Shown: positions 53,945 to 63,306, counted from the first letter of the stretch. The stretch is DNA of 64,000 nt from Paramesorhizobium deserti (GCF_001558695.1 NZ_LNTU01000023.1:186001-250000); one strand, 5' to 3'. Made by a program: numbers and translations. Notes: generated by a model from the letters alone, not told the origin.

Positions 53945-55171
53945 GTGTGGCCTCAATTGGCGATTCAGTTGGGGATTGGTGTGGATACGGTTTTGAGGGC
54001 ATTGCGGGGCGTCGTCTCCTTCATCGGGCGGTTTCTGGTGGCGCTCGGCCGGCTGATCGCCGTGCCGCTCGGCGCGCTGTGGCGGCTTTTCCTGGAGCTC
54101 GGCCTTCTCTGGAAGGGCGTGATCGGCGTCCTCGTCCTGGGGTTTGCCGCGCTTTACGTCTATTTCATTTGGCAGACGCAGGTCTGGACCAATTTCAACC
54201 CGGACTACCCCGCGAAATACGCCTATGAAAAGGCGCAGACGCCGGGCGAGCCGGTGGGCGGCGCGCCGCAGCCGGCGCCACCCGAGGATACGACCGCCGT
54301 GCCCGGCACGGCGAACGAGAGCGCTCGGGCGCAACCTCAAGCGCCGGCCGCCGGCAAGACCTGTGCGCCCTCGGCGATCGCGGAAGTCACCGCCGATCTT
54401 ACCGATTTCAACGTCAACCAGAATGCCTGGATCTCCTCGATGCTGCTCTACAAGGCCGGCTTCTTCGGTCTTTCCTGGGACCGCACGCCCTTCCTCGACA
54501 ACAAGGCGTCCTTCCAGCGCGGGGTCAACGCCGCGGTGCGGCGCACGGCGATCGAGCTGGTCGATTCGCTTGGCCGCCTGCGCGGCACGTCGCAGATCGA
54601 TTCCGATTTGCAGAAGGCGCGCGGCAATCTGCAGTTCGCCGAGGACAGCTGGTATTTCGGTTTGAGCCCGTTCGGCCCGAAGACGCCGACGCCGAGCTAC
54701 TACCGCGCGGCGATCAAGGATCTGCGCGCTTTCAACACGCGGCTCGAGACCTGCCAGGCGGTGTTCGACGCGCGCGCCGACAATCTCATCCAATATGTCG
54801 ACCGCATCGCCAATGATCTCGGCTCCACCTCGGCGATCCTGAAGGACCGGGCGGAGAACTATAATGCCGGCTGGTTCGACACGCGCGCCGACGACCGCTT
54901 CTGGTTCGCCTATGGCCAGCTCTATGCCTATTACGGGCTGCTGCGCGCCGCCCACTCGGATTTCAAGGGTGTCCTCGCCGAAAAGCATCTTGACGGGTTG
55001 TGGAACACGATGGAGCAGCAATTGCGCGCCGCCCTCAACATGCAGCCGTCGATCGTCTCCAATGGCCGCGAGGATGCCTGGTTCACCCCGTCGCATTTGA
55101 CGACCATGGGTTTCCATATTCTGCGCGTGCGGTCGAACCTGGTGGATATAAGGCAGGTGCTGGAACGCTGA
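53945..55171 (+). CDS. DUF2333 family membrane protein
   Basis: 408-residue protein with one or two N-terminal helices (WRLFLELGLLWKGVIGVLVLGFA). A Pro/Ala/Glu-rich linker (residues about 95-135) and a large periplasmic domain follow, with the DUF2333 pattern NQNAWISSMLLYKAGFFGLS, FQRGVNAAVRRTAIELVDSL and HSDFKGVLAEKHLDGLWNTM. The function of DUF2333 is unknown. The GTG at 53945 is a provisional start since no strong ribosome site was seen. A later GTG near 53981 is also possible. Confidence 0.85.
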   Translation: MWPQLAIQLGIGVDTVLRALRGVVSFIGRFLVALGRLIAVPLGALWRLFLELGLLWKGVIGVLVLGFAALYVYFIWQTQVWTNFNPDYPAKYAYEKAQTPGEPVGGAPQPAPPEDTTAVPGTANESARAQPQAPAAGKTCAPSAIAEVTADLTDFNVNQNAWISSMLLYKAGFFGLSWDRTPFLDNKASFQRGVNAAVRRTAIELVDSLGRLRGTSQIDSDLQKARGNLQFAEDSWYFGLSPFGPKTPTPSYYRAAIKDLRAFNTRLETCQAVFDARADNLIQYVDRIANDLGSTSAILKDRAENYNAGWFDTRADDRFWFAYGQLYAYYGLLRAAHSDFKGVLAEKHLDGLWNTMEQQLRAALNMQPSIVSNGREDAWFTPSHLTTMGFHILRVRSNLVDIRQVLER

Positions 55172-55246
55172 GGGCCGTTCTCGTTTGATGGAATTGCTAT
55201 TTACCCCGAAACTGCCAAGCGGTTTTCCGTTTTGACAGTTCCGGAA

Positions 55247-55366
55247 TGGATCCTCGGGTCAGGCCCGAGGATGACGATTGCAGGGATGTTTTCCGCCAAT
55301 CGTCAACGTTGGACCTAAGCGCAAACCTTTCCAGTTCGTCATCCTCGGGCCTGACCCGAGGATCCA
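55247..55366. repeat. Inverted pair of REP-like hairpins (REPIN-like, 120 bp)
   Basis: Hairpins at 55247-55276 and 55337-55366 are in inverted orientation with a 60-bp spacer. Compared with E1 and E2 the order is reversed: TGGATCC ends face outwards. They sit in the 302-bp gap between DUF2333 and the Rsm22-like gene. Confidence 0.85.
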
Positions 55367-55473
55367 CTCCGGAACATCGTCACTCCACCAGCGCTCGGAC
55401 ATCTCCTCGATTTCCTCAAGACAAGAACTACTCTAAAAATGATCCAAGACCGCAAACCGGACATGTACACCCC

Positions 55474-56436
55474 ATGGAACTCCCCACAGCCCTGAGGCTC
55501 GCCGTTGATGCGGCGCTGGAAGGCATCGCGCTTGCTGATTTGAGGCGCGCCGCCGACCTTCTCTCGCGCCGCTATCGGGCGGAGACGCGCGACGGGCATT
55601 TGCATCTCTCAAGCGATCTCGCGGCGCGCGCTTATCTGGCGACACGCCTGCCGGCGACCTATGCAGCGGTGCGCGCGAGCTTGGGATACGCCGCCGAGCT
55701 TACCCCAGATTTCGCGCCGAAAAGCCTGCTCGATGTCGGCGCGGGGCCGGGGACGGTGCTCTGGGCGGCTGGCGATTGCTGGCCGTCGCTCGAACAGGCG
55801 CTGATGCTGGAGGCAAGCCCTGCGATCCGCGCGGTGGGCGAAGCGCTTTCCCGCTATTCGCGGCTGGAACAAGTGGAGTGGCGGGCGGCCGATGTGGCGC
55901 GAGACTTGGTCGAGGCAGGGCAATTCGATCTGGTGACGCTCGCCTATGTGCTGGACGAGCTATCGCCGGAGGAGGGGCTGAAGCTCGTGGAAAGGCTCTG
56001 GCAGGCGGCGAAAGGCATGCTGGTGGTGGTCGAGCCCGGCACGCCCGCCGGCTGGCGGCGCATGATGGCGGTGCGCAAGCGCCTTATCGAACAGGGCGCG
56101 CATCTCGTCGCCCCTTGCGTCCACGCCGCGCCATGCCCGCTTGTTGAGCCCGATTGGTGCCACTTCTCCCGCCGCGTCGCCCGCTCCCGCCTGCACCGGC
56201 TGGCGAAGGGGGCGGAAGTGCCGTGGGAGGACGAGAAATATATCTACCTCGCGGCAGCGCGCTTCCCCGCCGCGAAGGCGCAGGCCCGCGTGCTGGCGCC
56301 GCCGAAGGCGAGTTCGGGCAGGATTGCGTTGAAGCTGTGCCTGCCGAAGCGGCAAGTGGAGGAAAGGCTGGTCACCAAGCGGGATGGCGAGGGATATAGG
56401 AAGGCGAGGCGGATGGATTGGGGGGACGTGGGGTAG
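55474..56436 (+). CDS. Rsm22-like methyltransferase
   Basis: 320-residue protein of the Rsm22 (mitochondrial small ribosomal subunit methyltransferase-like) family. The S-adenosylmethionine site is LLDVGAGPGTVLWAAGDCWP. Family motifs are LVTLAYVLDELSPEEG, VVVEPGTPAGWRRMMAVRKR and the Cys-rich APCPLVEPDWCHFSRRVARS. It may act on ribosomal RNA or in ribosome assembly; the reaction is not established. The ATG at 55474 (MELPTALRLAVD) is chosen for homology because no strong ribosome site exists. Confidence 0.85.
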   Translation: MELPTALRLAVDAALEGIALADLRRAADLLSRRYRAETRDGHLHLSSDLAARAYLATRLPATYAAVRASLGYAAELTPDFAPKSLLDVGAGPGTVLWAAGDCWPSLEQALMLEASPAIRAVGEALSRYSRLEQVEWRAADVARDLVEAGQFDLVTLAYVLDELSPEEGLKLVERLWQAAKGMLVVVEPGTPAGWRRMMAVRKRLIEQGAHLVAPCVHAAPCPLVEPDWCHFSRRVARSRLHRLAKGAEVPWEDEKYIYLAAARFPAAKAQARVLAPPKASSGRIALKLCLPKRQVEERLVTKRDGEGYRKARRMDWGDVG

Positions 56437-56487
56437 GATATCTGGCAGCCCGCCACTAGCGTTCATCAGTGACATATGACTGGGATA

Positions 56488-56516
56488 TTGACATCCGCCC
56501 CGGCTCTTGCAAAATC
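56488..56516 (+). promoter_or_regulatory. Candidate promoter of the chromate genes
   Basis: TTGACA (56488-56493), a 17-bp spacer and AAAATC (56511-56516), 83 bp before the ChrB-like gene. The -35 is perfect and the -10 is poor. Confidence 0.35.
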
Positions 56517-56599
56517 CCATTATGGGGTAGCGATCGCCCCACGAGGCCACGGCTGAAGAATCGCGTCCTTTGAACCCGAGCCAAACGGAGGGACGCGTT

Positions 56600-57412
56600 A
56601 TGCCGTCATTTCTCGAAATCAGCCCTGACAAACTGAACCGCATCATCGGCACGCCGAACGCGCCATTGCTTATCGACGTGCGCATCGACGAGGATTTCGC
56701 CAGCGATCCCCGGATCGTTCCCGGCTCGATCCGGCGCGACTATCGCGCGGTGGAGGCGTGGCGGTCGGAGGTGACGGGGCCGTCGATCCTGATCTGCCAG
56801 AAAGGGCAGAAGCTCAGCCACGGCGTCGCGGCCTATCTGCGCCACGAGGGAATGCCCTCGGAGGTGCTGGAAGGCGGCTTCGAGGCCTGGAGGGCGGCGG
56901 GGGGAATGCTTGTTCCCGACGGGAAACTGCCGCCGCGCGACCAGCGCGGGAGGACGGTCTGGGTGACGCGTGCGCGCCCGAAGATCGACCGGATCGCATG
57001 CCCCTGGCTCATCCGCCGCTTCATCGATCCCTTCGCCGTCTTCCTGTTCGTTCCCGCCGGCGAGGGGCCCGCCGTCGCCGACCGTTTCAACGCGACACCG
57101 TTCGACATCGAGGACGTGTTCTGGAGCCATCGCGGAGAGCTTTGCACCTTCGACGTGATGCTGGAGGAATTCGCCCTTCAATCCGAGCCGCTCCAGCGTC
57201 TCGCCGCGATCGTGCGCGGGGCCGATACGGCGCGGCCCGAGCTGGCACCTGAAGCGCCCGGCCTTTTGGCCGCGTCGCTTGGGCTCTCGCGCATGTTCAA
57301 CGACGATCTCCAGCAACTGGAGGCCGGGCTGACGCTCTACGACGCATTCTACCGGTGGTGCCGCGATGCGACCGACGAGACGCACAACTGGCCGAACCCG
57401 AGGAAGGGATGA
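56600..57412 (+). CDS. ChrB-like chromate resistance protein with N-terminal rhodanese domain
   Basis: 270-residue two-domain protein. The N-terminal rhodanese-like domain (residues 5-105) has RIVPGSIRRDYRAVEAW and the active-site loop CQKGQKLSHG with Cys in LICQKG. The C-terminal ChrB domain (125-270) starts TRARPKIDRIACPWLIRRFI and includes VFWSHRGELCTFDVMLEEFA. ChrB proteins sense or handle chromate and regulate chrA. The ATG at 56600 has GGAGGG upstream. It overlaps chrA by 4 bp, so they form one operon. Confidence 0.88.
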   Translation: MPSFLEISPDKLNRIIGTPNAPLLIDVRIDEDFASDPRIVPGSIRRDYRAVEAWRSEVTGPSILICQKGQKLSHGVAAYLRHEGMPSEVLEGGFEAWRAAGGMLVPDGKLPPRDQRGRTVWVTRARPKIDRIACPWLIRRFIDPFAVFLFVPAGEGPAVADRFNATPFDIEDVFWSHRGELCTFDVMLEEFALQSEPLQRLAAIVRGADTARPELAPEAPGLLAASLGLSRMFNDDLQQLEAGLTLYDAFYRWCRDATDETHNWPNPRKG

Positions 57413-58821
57413 GAGCGGTGGCCGGGCTTGCCAAGGGTATGTCGCGCGCCGGCGGGGGAGGGGTGGCGGATATCGTCCCCCTGCGGGAAGCGATCAGGGT
57501 CTGGGTCAGGGTCGCCGCCCTCAGCTTCGGCGGCCCGGCGGGGCAGATCGCGGTGATGCACCGCATCCTGGTGGACGAGAAACGGTGGATCGGAGAACAC
57601 CGGTTCCTGCATGCGCTCAACTACTGCATGCTCCTGCCCGGACCGGAAGCCCATCAGCTCGCCATCTATATCGGCTGGCTGCTCAACAGGACGTTGGGCG
57701 GCGTGATCGCTGGCGTCCTGTTCGTCCTGCCGGGGTTCCTTTCGATCCTCGCCCTCAGCTATGTCTATGTGCTTTTCGGCAATGTCACCTTCATTGAGGG
57801 CATGTTCTTCGGGCTGAAATGCGCCGTGCTGGCCGTGGTGTTGCAGGCGGTTTTCCGCATCGGCGGCCGCGCCCTGAAGAACAGGGTGATGATGGCCATC
57901 GCAGCCGCGGCGTTCGTCGCGATCTTCTTCCTGCACATTCCCTTTCCAATCATCATCATCGCAACCGGCGTGATCGGCTATCTCGGCGGCCGGGCCGGGC
58001 TTGCCGCTTTCCAGGCGGGCGGCGGCCACAAGGCGGGATCGGGCAAGATACTGGAAGACGGGGACTCGGTTCTCGGCGCGGATGTTCCCGTTCACGCGCG
58101 GGCGAACCTGGCCTGGTCCATGAAAATCTCGGGCGTTCTGGCCGCTCTCTGGTTTCTCCCCGTTATCGCTATCCTGCTGGCGCTCGGGCCTGCGAATGTT
58201 TTTGCGAAGATCGGCGTTTTCTTCAGCCAGATGGCCGTCGTCACCTTCGGCGGCGCCTATGCCGTCCTTGCCTATGTGGCGCAGGAGGCGGTCCAGCATT
58301 TCGGCTGGCTGCAGCCGGGCGAGATGCTGGACGGGCTCGGCATGGCCGAGACGACGCCCGGCCCGCTGATCATGGTTGCGCAGTTCGTCGGCTTCCTCGC
58401 CGGCTATCGTGATGCCGGAACGATCAATCCGCTGATGGCGGCAACGCTCGCCGCCGTCCTGACGACCTGGGTGACATTCCTGCCGAGCTTCCTCTGGATC
58501 TTCCTCGGCGCGCCATTCATCGAGAGGATGCGCGGCAATGCGGCGCTGGGAGGCGCCATGTCGGCCATCACGGCGGCGGTGGTGGGGGTGATCCTCAATC
58601 TGGCGATCTGGTTCGGACTGCATGTGCTCTTCGCCGAGGTGCGGAGCATTTCATGGGGCGCATGGTCGATGGATGCACCTGTCATCGGCTCGGTCGTCTG
58701 GCCCTCGCTCGCGCTGACGGCCTTGGCGGCGCTCGCCATTTTCCGTTTCAGAATGTCGGTTATCGCCACGCTCCTGCTATCGGCAGGCTTGGGGATCGCA
58801 TGGACGCTGCTGATGTCGTGA
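57409..58821 (+). CDS. chrA: Chromate transporter ChrA
   Basis: 470-residue ChrA with two homologous CHR domains (long-chain type, typically about 400-450 residues). Signatures are ALSFGGPAGQIAVMHRILVD in the first half and VVTFGGAYAVLAYVAQEAVQ with METTPGPLIM-type LGMAETTPGPLIMVAQFVGF in the second. About 10-12 helices. It exports chromate (and probably sulfate) by proton-motive force. The start overlaps the preceding stop (ATGA). The first 25 residues are extra and a later start is possible. Confidence 0.93.
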   Translation: MRAVAGLAKGMSRAGGGGVADIVPLREAIRVWVRVAALSFGGPAGQIAVMHRILVDEKRWIGEHRFLHALNYCMLLPGPEAHQLAIYIGWLLNRTLGGVIAGVLFVLPGFLSILALSYVYVLFGNVTFIEGMFFGLKCAVLAVVLQAVFRIGGRALKNRVMMAIAAAAFVAIFFLHIPFPIIIIATGVIGYLGGRAGLAAFQAGGGHKAGSGKILEDGDSVLGADVPVHARANLAWSMKISGVLAALWFLPVIAILLALGPANVFAKIGVFFSQMAVVTFGGAYAVLAYVAQEAVQHFGWLQPGEMLDGLGMAETTPGPLIMVAQFVGFLAGYRDAGTINPLMAATLAAVLTTWVTFLPSFLWIFLGAPFIERMRGNAALGGAMSAITAAVVGVILNLAIWFGLHVLFAEVRSISWGAWSMDAPVIGSVVWPSLALTALAALAIFRFRMSVIATLLLSAGLGIAWTLLMS

Positions 58822-58928
58822 GGGTAGCTGAAATAATCCGCGCGTTGTCGGATCGTATGCCTGTCAATCGTTCCTTGATGGCAGCATGTTTATAGACGCC
58901 ATTCAGGCAGAGACAGGAGACAGCGCAG

Positions 58929-59144
58929 ATGCCGGCAGAAAACAAGGTAAAAGGCCCCGCTTCCTACTTTCCATCCATCGAGAAGACCTATGGCCAGCCG
59001 ATCAGCCACTGGCTGGCGGTTCTGGAAGGCATGAAGAGCAAGAAACACATGGAGATGGTCTCCGTGCTGAAGGCCGAGCACAAGATGGGGCATGGCCATG
59101 CCAATGCGCTGGTGGCGTATCATCTGGCCAGGGATAAGGGCTGA
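58929..59144 (+). CDS. DUF4287 protein
   Basis: 71-residue soluble protein. ASYFPSIEKTYGQPISHWLA and the helix KSKKHMEMVSVLKAEHKMGH, then GHANALVAYHLARDKG match DUF4287 (short form). Homologues are small, of unknown function. The ATG at 58929 is chosen; upstream GCAGATG is a weak ribosome site. A hairpin with a T-run overlaps the stop. Confidence 0.82.
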   Translation: MPAENKVKGPASYFPSIEKTYGQPISHWLAVLEGMKSKKHMEMVSVLKAEHKMGHGHANALVAYHLARDKG

Positions 59145-59165
59145 GGGGCAGCCGTCCCTTTTTTA
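59136..59165 (+). terminator. Terminator after DUF4287 gene
   Basis: AAGGG-CTG-AGGGG-CAG-CCGT-CCCTT followed by TTTT. The stem has a 4-base bulge, so it is imperfect, but it is followed by a T-run and overlaps the stop codon. Confidence 0.5.
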
Positions 59166-59185
59166 TTTCCCCATCCTCTCCCCAA

Positions 59186-59647
59186 TCAAATCGGAATATT
59201 CGCCGTTTCCTTCACCTCCTCCATCACGGCATAGGTATGCGTTTCGCGTATCCCCGGCAGGGACAGCAGAGCGTCGGATAAAAACCGGCGGTAGTGTTCC
59301 ATGTCGGCGACGCGGGCCTTGACCAGATAGTCGAAGCCGCCGGCCACCATGTGGCATTCCATCACGTCGGGGTTCTTGCGCGTCGCCTCGGCGAAGGTGT
59401 CGAAGACCTCGGGCGTCGTGCGGTCGAGCTTGATCTCGACGAAGACCAGCATCGAGCGGTCGAGCAGCTTCGGCGAGAGTTTCGCGGCATAACCCAGGAT
59501 ATAGCCGTCGCGGGTCAGGCGTTTTACGCGCTCTGCGGTCGCGGTTTGTGATAGATTGATGTGGTCGGCAAGCTCGGTATTGGTGAGCCTGCCATTGTCC
59601 TGCAAAGCGCGCAGAATCTTGCGGTCCATCGAGTCCAGGTCTTTCAT
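59186..59647 (-). CDS. putR: Proline dehydrogenase regulator PutR (Lrp/AsnC family)
   Basis: 153-residue Lrp-type regulator. The helix-turn-helix is LQDNGRLTNTELADHINLSQ, then TATAERVKRLTRDGYILGYA. The RAM/AsnC ligand domain includes AGGFDYLVKARVADMEHYRR. It is divergent from putA (165-bp gap). In Agrobacterium PutR activates putA in response to proline. Start at 59647 (MKDLDSMDRKILRALQ). Confidence 0.92.
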   Translation of the reverse strand: MKDLDSMDRKILRALQDNGRLTNTELADHINLSQTATAERVKRLTRDGYILGYAAKLSPKLLDRSMLVFVEIKLDRTTPEVFDTFAEATRKNPDVMECHMVAGGFDYLVKARVADMEHYRRFLSDALLSLPGIRETHTYAVMEEVKETANIPI

Positions 59648-59812
59648 CCCCTAAAAATCCCCTCTTATTTCGATATTTTCTCTATGAAGGCGCTTTTAAT
59701 CGGTGAGAACAGCTATGTAAAATGAAATATATGGGAGAAATCACATAGGGCGCTTTCCTGCTTCGTGGAAACCGGAAAACGGCTCTATTCCCTTTGTTTC
59801 TGGAGCACACCC

Positions 59813-62800
59813 ATGACGGTCCAGGCCGCACCCCTTTCTTCCTCCAAGCCGGCGATTGCGCCGTTCGCGGCCCCTTACGCGCCCGACGACAAGGCGCTCG
59901 TCGCCGCGCTGTTGAAGAGCGTCAGCTTCGATGCGGAAGCCAACCGGCGCATCGACGCGCGGGCGAGCGCCTATATCGCCACGATCCGCAAGGAGGCGAA
60001 GGGCATCGGCGGGGTGGAGGATTTCTTGCGCGAATACGGGCTTTCGACGCGTGAAGGTCTCGCGCTGATGGTGCTGGCGGAGGCGCTTTTGCGCGTGCCT
60101 GACGCGGCGACGCAGGACAAGCTCATCGAGGACAAGCTGAAGGAGGGGCACTGGTCCGAGCACGAGGCGCATGGCGACACCTGGTTCGTCTCGGCCTCCG
60201 CCTGGGCGCTCGGCCTTTCCGCCAAGGTGATCAAGCCGGGCGAGACGCCGGAGGGCGTCGTCGCCTCGCTGGTGAAGCGTGTCGGCCTGCCGACGGTGCG
60301 CACCGCGACCAAGCAGGCGATGCGCTTCCTCGGCCATCATTTCGTGCTGGGCGAGACGATCGGGGAGGCGCTGAAGCGCGCACGCGCCAACGAGGCCAAG
60401 GGCTATCGCCATTCCTTCGACATGCTGGGCGAAGGCGCGCGCACCCGCGCCGACGCCAAGCGCTATTTCCAGTCCTATGCCGATGCGATCGACGCCATCG
60501 GCAAGGCGACGGGCAACAAGCCTTTGCCGGACCGGATGGGGATTTCGGTCAAGCTTTCGGCGCTGCATCCGCGGTATCTCGCGACGCATCGCGAGCAGGT
60601 GCTGGAGGAGCTGGTGCCCGACGTGCTGGCGCTGGCGCAGAAGGCGAAGGCCTATGATCTCAATTTCACCATCGACGCGGAGGAGGCGGACCGGCTGGAG
60701 CTCTCGCTCGACGTGATCGATGACGTGTTCGCCGATCCCTCGCTCGACGGCTGGGACGGTTTCGGCCTTGCCATCCAGGCCTATCAGAAGCGGGCTCTGG
60801 AGGTGATCGAGCATATCGATGCGCTGGCCGGCCGCTTCGGGCGGCGGATGATGGTGCGCCTCGTCAAGGGCGCCTATTGGGACACCGAGGTGAAGCGGGC
60901 GCAGGAGCGGGGGCTTGCCGATTATCCCGTCTTCACCCGCAAGCCCGCGACGGATGCCTCCTATCTCGCCTGCGCCAAGCGGATGCTGGCGGCGCGGCCG
61001 CGCATCTTCCCGCAATTCGCCACGCATAACGCGCTGACGGTGGCCACCATCCTGGAGATGGCGGGCGCCGACAAGAGCGGCTTCGAGTTCCAGCGCCTGC
61101 ACGGCATGGGCGAGAGCCTCTACAAGCAGATCACCGAGAAGGGCGAGAAGATCGCCTGCCGCATCTATGCGCCTGTCGGCGGCTATCGCGATCTGCTCGC
61201 CTATCTCGTGCGGCGGCTTTTGGAGAATGGCGCCAATTCCTCCTTCGTCTCGGTGGTGGGCGACGAGAGCGTGCCGATATCCGACCTTCTGGTGCGCCCG
61301 GCGCAGAAGCTGGAGGACGGCAAGGGCTACCGCCATCCCGCCATTCCACTGCCGCGCGATCTCTACGGCAAGCGGCGCAATTCGTCCGGGCTCGAATTCG
61401 GCGACCGCGAGGAACTGGCCGGTCTTCTGACCGGCATCGCCGCTGCGCGCCGCAATGTCGACGCCGCGCCGCTCATTCCTGGATTGAAAGTTTCGGGGAA
61501 GGCAGAGCCGGTCGCGTCGCCGGTCGATGGGGGGCAAGTCGGCACGGTTATCCCGGCGAGCGCCGAAGAGGCGGGCAGGGCGGTCGAGATCGCGCGCAAG
61601 GGCTTTGCGGGGTGGTCGCGTATCCCGGTGGAGGATCGGGCGGCGGCGCTGGAGCGGGCCGGCGATCTGCTGGAGCAAAACCGCGACCGGCTGATGGACT
61701 TGCTGACGCGCGAGGGGGGCAAGACGCTCGATGACGGCATCGCCGAAATCCGCGAAGCGGTGGATTTCTGCCGCTATTACGCGGCGGAAGCGCGCCGCCA
61801 GTTCGGCCACGACATGGTGATGCCCGGCCCGACGGGCGAGGACGACCGGCTGCGCCATCGCGGACGTGGCGTCTTCGTCTGCATCAGCCCCTGGAATTTC
61901 CCGCTGGCGATCTTCCTGGGCCAGGTGACGGCTGCGCTCGCCGCCGGCAATGCGGTGATCGCCAAGCCGGCCGAACAGACGCCGCTCATCGCTTATGAAG
62001 CGGTGAAGCTCCTGCATGAGGCGGGTGTGCCCAGGGATGCGGTGCTCTACGTGCCGGGCGACGGCAAGGTCGGCGCAGCGCTGACGGCGCATCCCGCCAT
62101 CGGCGGCGTCGCCTTCACCGGCTCGACCGAAACCGCCTGGGCGATCAACCGGACGCTCGCCGCGAAGAACGGTCCGATCGTGCCGCTGATCGCGGAGACC
62201 GGCGGTCTCAATGCGATGATCGTCGACGCCACCGCGCTTGCCGAGCAGGTGACCGACGATGTTATTATGTCGGCCTTCCGCTCGGCCGGGCAGCGCTGCT
62301 CGGCGCTGCGCATCCTCTATCTGCAGGAGGATATCGCAGATTCCATGCTGGAGATGATCGAGGGTGCTGCCAAGGAGCTGGTGCTGGACGATCCGGCGCT
62401 GCCATCGACTGATGTCGGGCCTGTTATCGACGAGGCGCAGCGTGCCATGCTGGCCGAGCACATCGAGGAGATGCGGAAGACGCAGAAGGTCCGCTTCGCC
62501 GGCACGGCGCCGGAGGAGGGCATTTTCTTCGCGCCGCATATCGTGGAGCTCGACCGGCCTGAGGCGCTGACGCGTGAGGTGTTCGGCCCCATCCTGCATG
62601 TGGTGCGCTGGAGGGCGAGGGAATTGGACCGGGTGCTCGATTCGATCGCCGCCACCGGCTACGGGCTGACCTTCGGTCTGCATACGCGCATAGAAGCGAC
62701 GGTCGCCAAGGTGGTGGACCGACTCGATGTCGGCAACATCTATGTCAACCGCAATACGATCGGCGCGGTGGTCGGCACGCAGCCTTTCGGCGGCTCCGGC

Positions 62801-62926
62801 CTTTCCGGCACAGGACCCAAGGCGGGCGGCCCGACCTATTTGACGCGCTTTGCGCTGGAGCAGGTGGTCTCGGTCAATACGGCGGCCGCCGGCGGCAATG
62901 CCAGCCTCATCGCCATGGGTGAATGA
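59813..62926 (+). CDS. putA: Bifunctional proline dehydrogenase/P5C dehydrogenase PutA
   Basis: 1037-residue PutA. The N-terminal FAD-dependent proline dehydrogenase barrel (about 150-440) contains FTIDAEEADRLELSLDVIDD, MVRLVKGAYWDTEVKRAQER and FATHNALTV. The C-terminal NAD-dependent P5C dehydrogenase (about 560-1025) contains ISPWNFPLAIFLGQVTAALA, the nucleophile Cys in FRSAGQRCSALRILYLQEDI and GSTETAWAINRTLA. It converts proline to glutamate. No DNA-binding N-terminal ribbon-helix-helix is visible, so it should not be its own repressor. The ATG at 59813 has GGAG 7 bases upstream. Confidence 0.96.
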   Translation: MTVQAAPLSSSKPAIAPFAAPYAPDDKALVAALLKSVSFDAEANRRIDARASAYIATIRKEAKGIGGVEDFLREYGLSTREGLALMVLAEALLRVPDAATQDKLIEDKLKEGHWSEHEAHGDTWFVSASAWALGLSAKVIKPGETPEGVVASLVKRVGLPTVRTATKQAMRFLGHHFVLGETIGEALKRARANEAKGYRHSFDMLGEGARTRADAKRYFQSYADAIDAIGKATGNKPLPDRMGISVKLSALHPRYLATHREQVLEELVPDVLALAQKAKAYDLNFTIDAEEADRLELSLDVIDDVFADPSLDGWDGFGLAIQAYQKRALEVIEHIDALAGRFGRRMMVRLVKGAYWDTEVKRAQERGLADYPVFTRKPATDASYLACAKRMLAARPRIFPQFATHNALTVATILEMAGADKSGFEFQRLHGMGESLYKQITEKGEKIACRIYAPVGGYRDLLAYLVRRLLENGANSSFVSVVGDESVPISDLLVRPAQKLEDGKGYRHPAIPLPRDLYGKRRNSSGLEFGDREELAGLLTGIAAARRNVDAAPLIPGLKVSGKAEPVASPVDGGQVGTVIPASAEEAGRAVEIARKGFAGWSRIPVEDRAAALERAGDLLEQNRDRLMDLLTREGGKTLDDGIAEIREAVDFCRYYAAEARRQFGHDMVMPGPTGEDDRLRHRGRGVFVCISPWNFPLAIFLGQVTAALAAGNAVIAKPAEQTPLIAYEAVKLLHEAGVPRDAVLYVPGDGKVGAALTAHPAIGGVAFTGSTETAWAINRTLAAKNGPIVPLIAETGGLNAMIVDATALAEQVTDDVIMSAFRSAGQRCSALRILYLQEDIADSMLEMIEGAAKELVLDDPALPSTDVGPVIDEAQRAMLAEHIEEMRKTQKVRFAGTAPEEGIFFAPHIVELDRPEALTREVFGPILHVVRWRARELDRVLDSIAATGYGLTFGLHTRIEATVAKVVDRLDVGNIYVNRNTIGAVVGTQPFGGSGLSGTGPKAGGPTYLTRFALEQVVSVNTAAAGGNASLIAMGE

Positions 62927-62988
62927 TAAAGCACGTATAAGTTGTAAAAACCTGGCAGCAATTTCTAGGGAGATTAACCATCCTGTGG

Positions 62989-63017
62989 AAAAGCCTCCGG
63001 AAACAGGGCTTTTTTTG
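62989..63017 (+). terminator. Terminator after putA
   Basis: AAAAGCC / GGCTTTT stem around TCCGGAAACAG, followed by a run of seven T, 63 bp after the putA stop. Confidence 0.75.
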
Positions 63018-63094
63018 CTTGATTTGCGATGCAACCTGAGATAGATAAGTGCCGTACTTGATGAATTTTAACACCTAATGATTGCAAATACGGA

Positions 63095-63229
63095 TGTCGT
63101 TATGGGGCATTTCGATATCCGACCGAAATCAGGCTTAGGGTCCCCCCGCTTATGCCCTACCTGATGTTGTCCGCAAAACGGACAATGAAAGTCCGGATCG
63201 CTCCACACGGTCCGGACTTTCCTTTTTTT
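63095..63229 (+). ncRNA. Candidate small RNA between putA and trpL
   Basis: About 135 nt between two terminators with no ORF of note. It contains the hairpin TTGTCCG-CAAAA-CGGACAA, a C-rich unpaired stretch GGTCCCCCCGC that could pair with Shine-Dalgarno sequences, and it ends in a strong terminator (63187-63229). The 5' end is a guess. A weak -35 TTGATG lies at 63058. Family not recognised. Confidence 0.5.
63187..63229 (+). terminator. Strong rho-independent terminator
   Basis: GAAAGTCCGGA / TCCGGACTTTC, a perfect 11-bp stem with a 13-base loop, followed by CTTTTTTT. It lies upstream of the trp leader and belongs to the candidate small RNA. Confidence 0.9.
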
Positions 63230-63306
63230 CAGTGCAGCCTTCCAATGCTTTGATGTCGAGGCGGGGCAGCCCTATGGTAGCTGGACCGCTGCATATGATT
63301 TTGCAG

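Noticed and set aside
52676-55117. 813-codon frame that includes choX and continues upstream
   Set aside because: Only the last 315 codons are choX with its own signal peptide and ribosome site. The rest is antisense to the DUF2333 gene.
62974-62981. TTAACCAT as a CtrA site after putA
   Set aside because: A single half-site downstream of putA with no CtrA-regulated gene nearby; likely chance.
59741-63034. 1097-codon minus-strand ORF opposite putA
   Set aside because: Antisense of putA, which has complete PRODH and P5CDH motifs; no domain is seen in the shadow frame.
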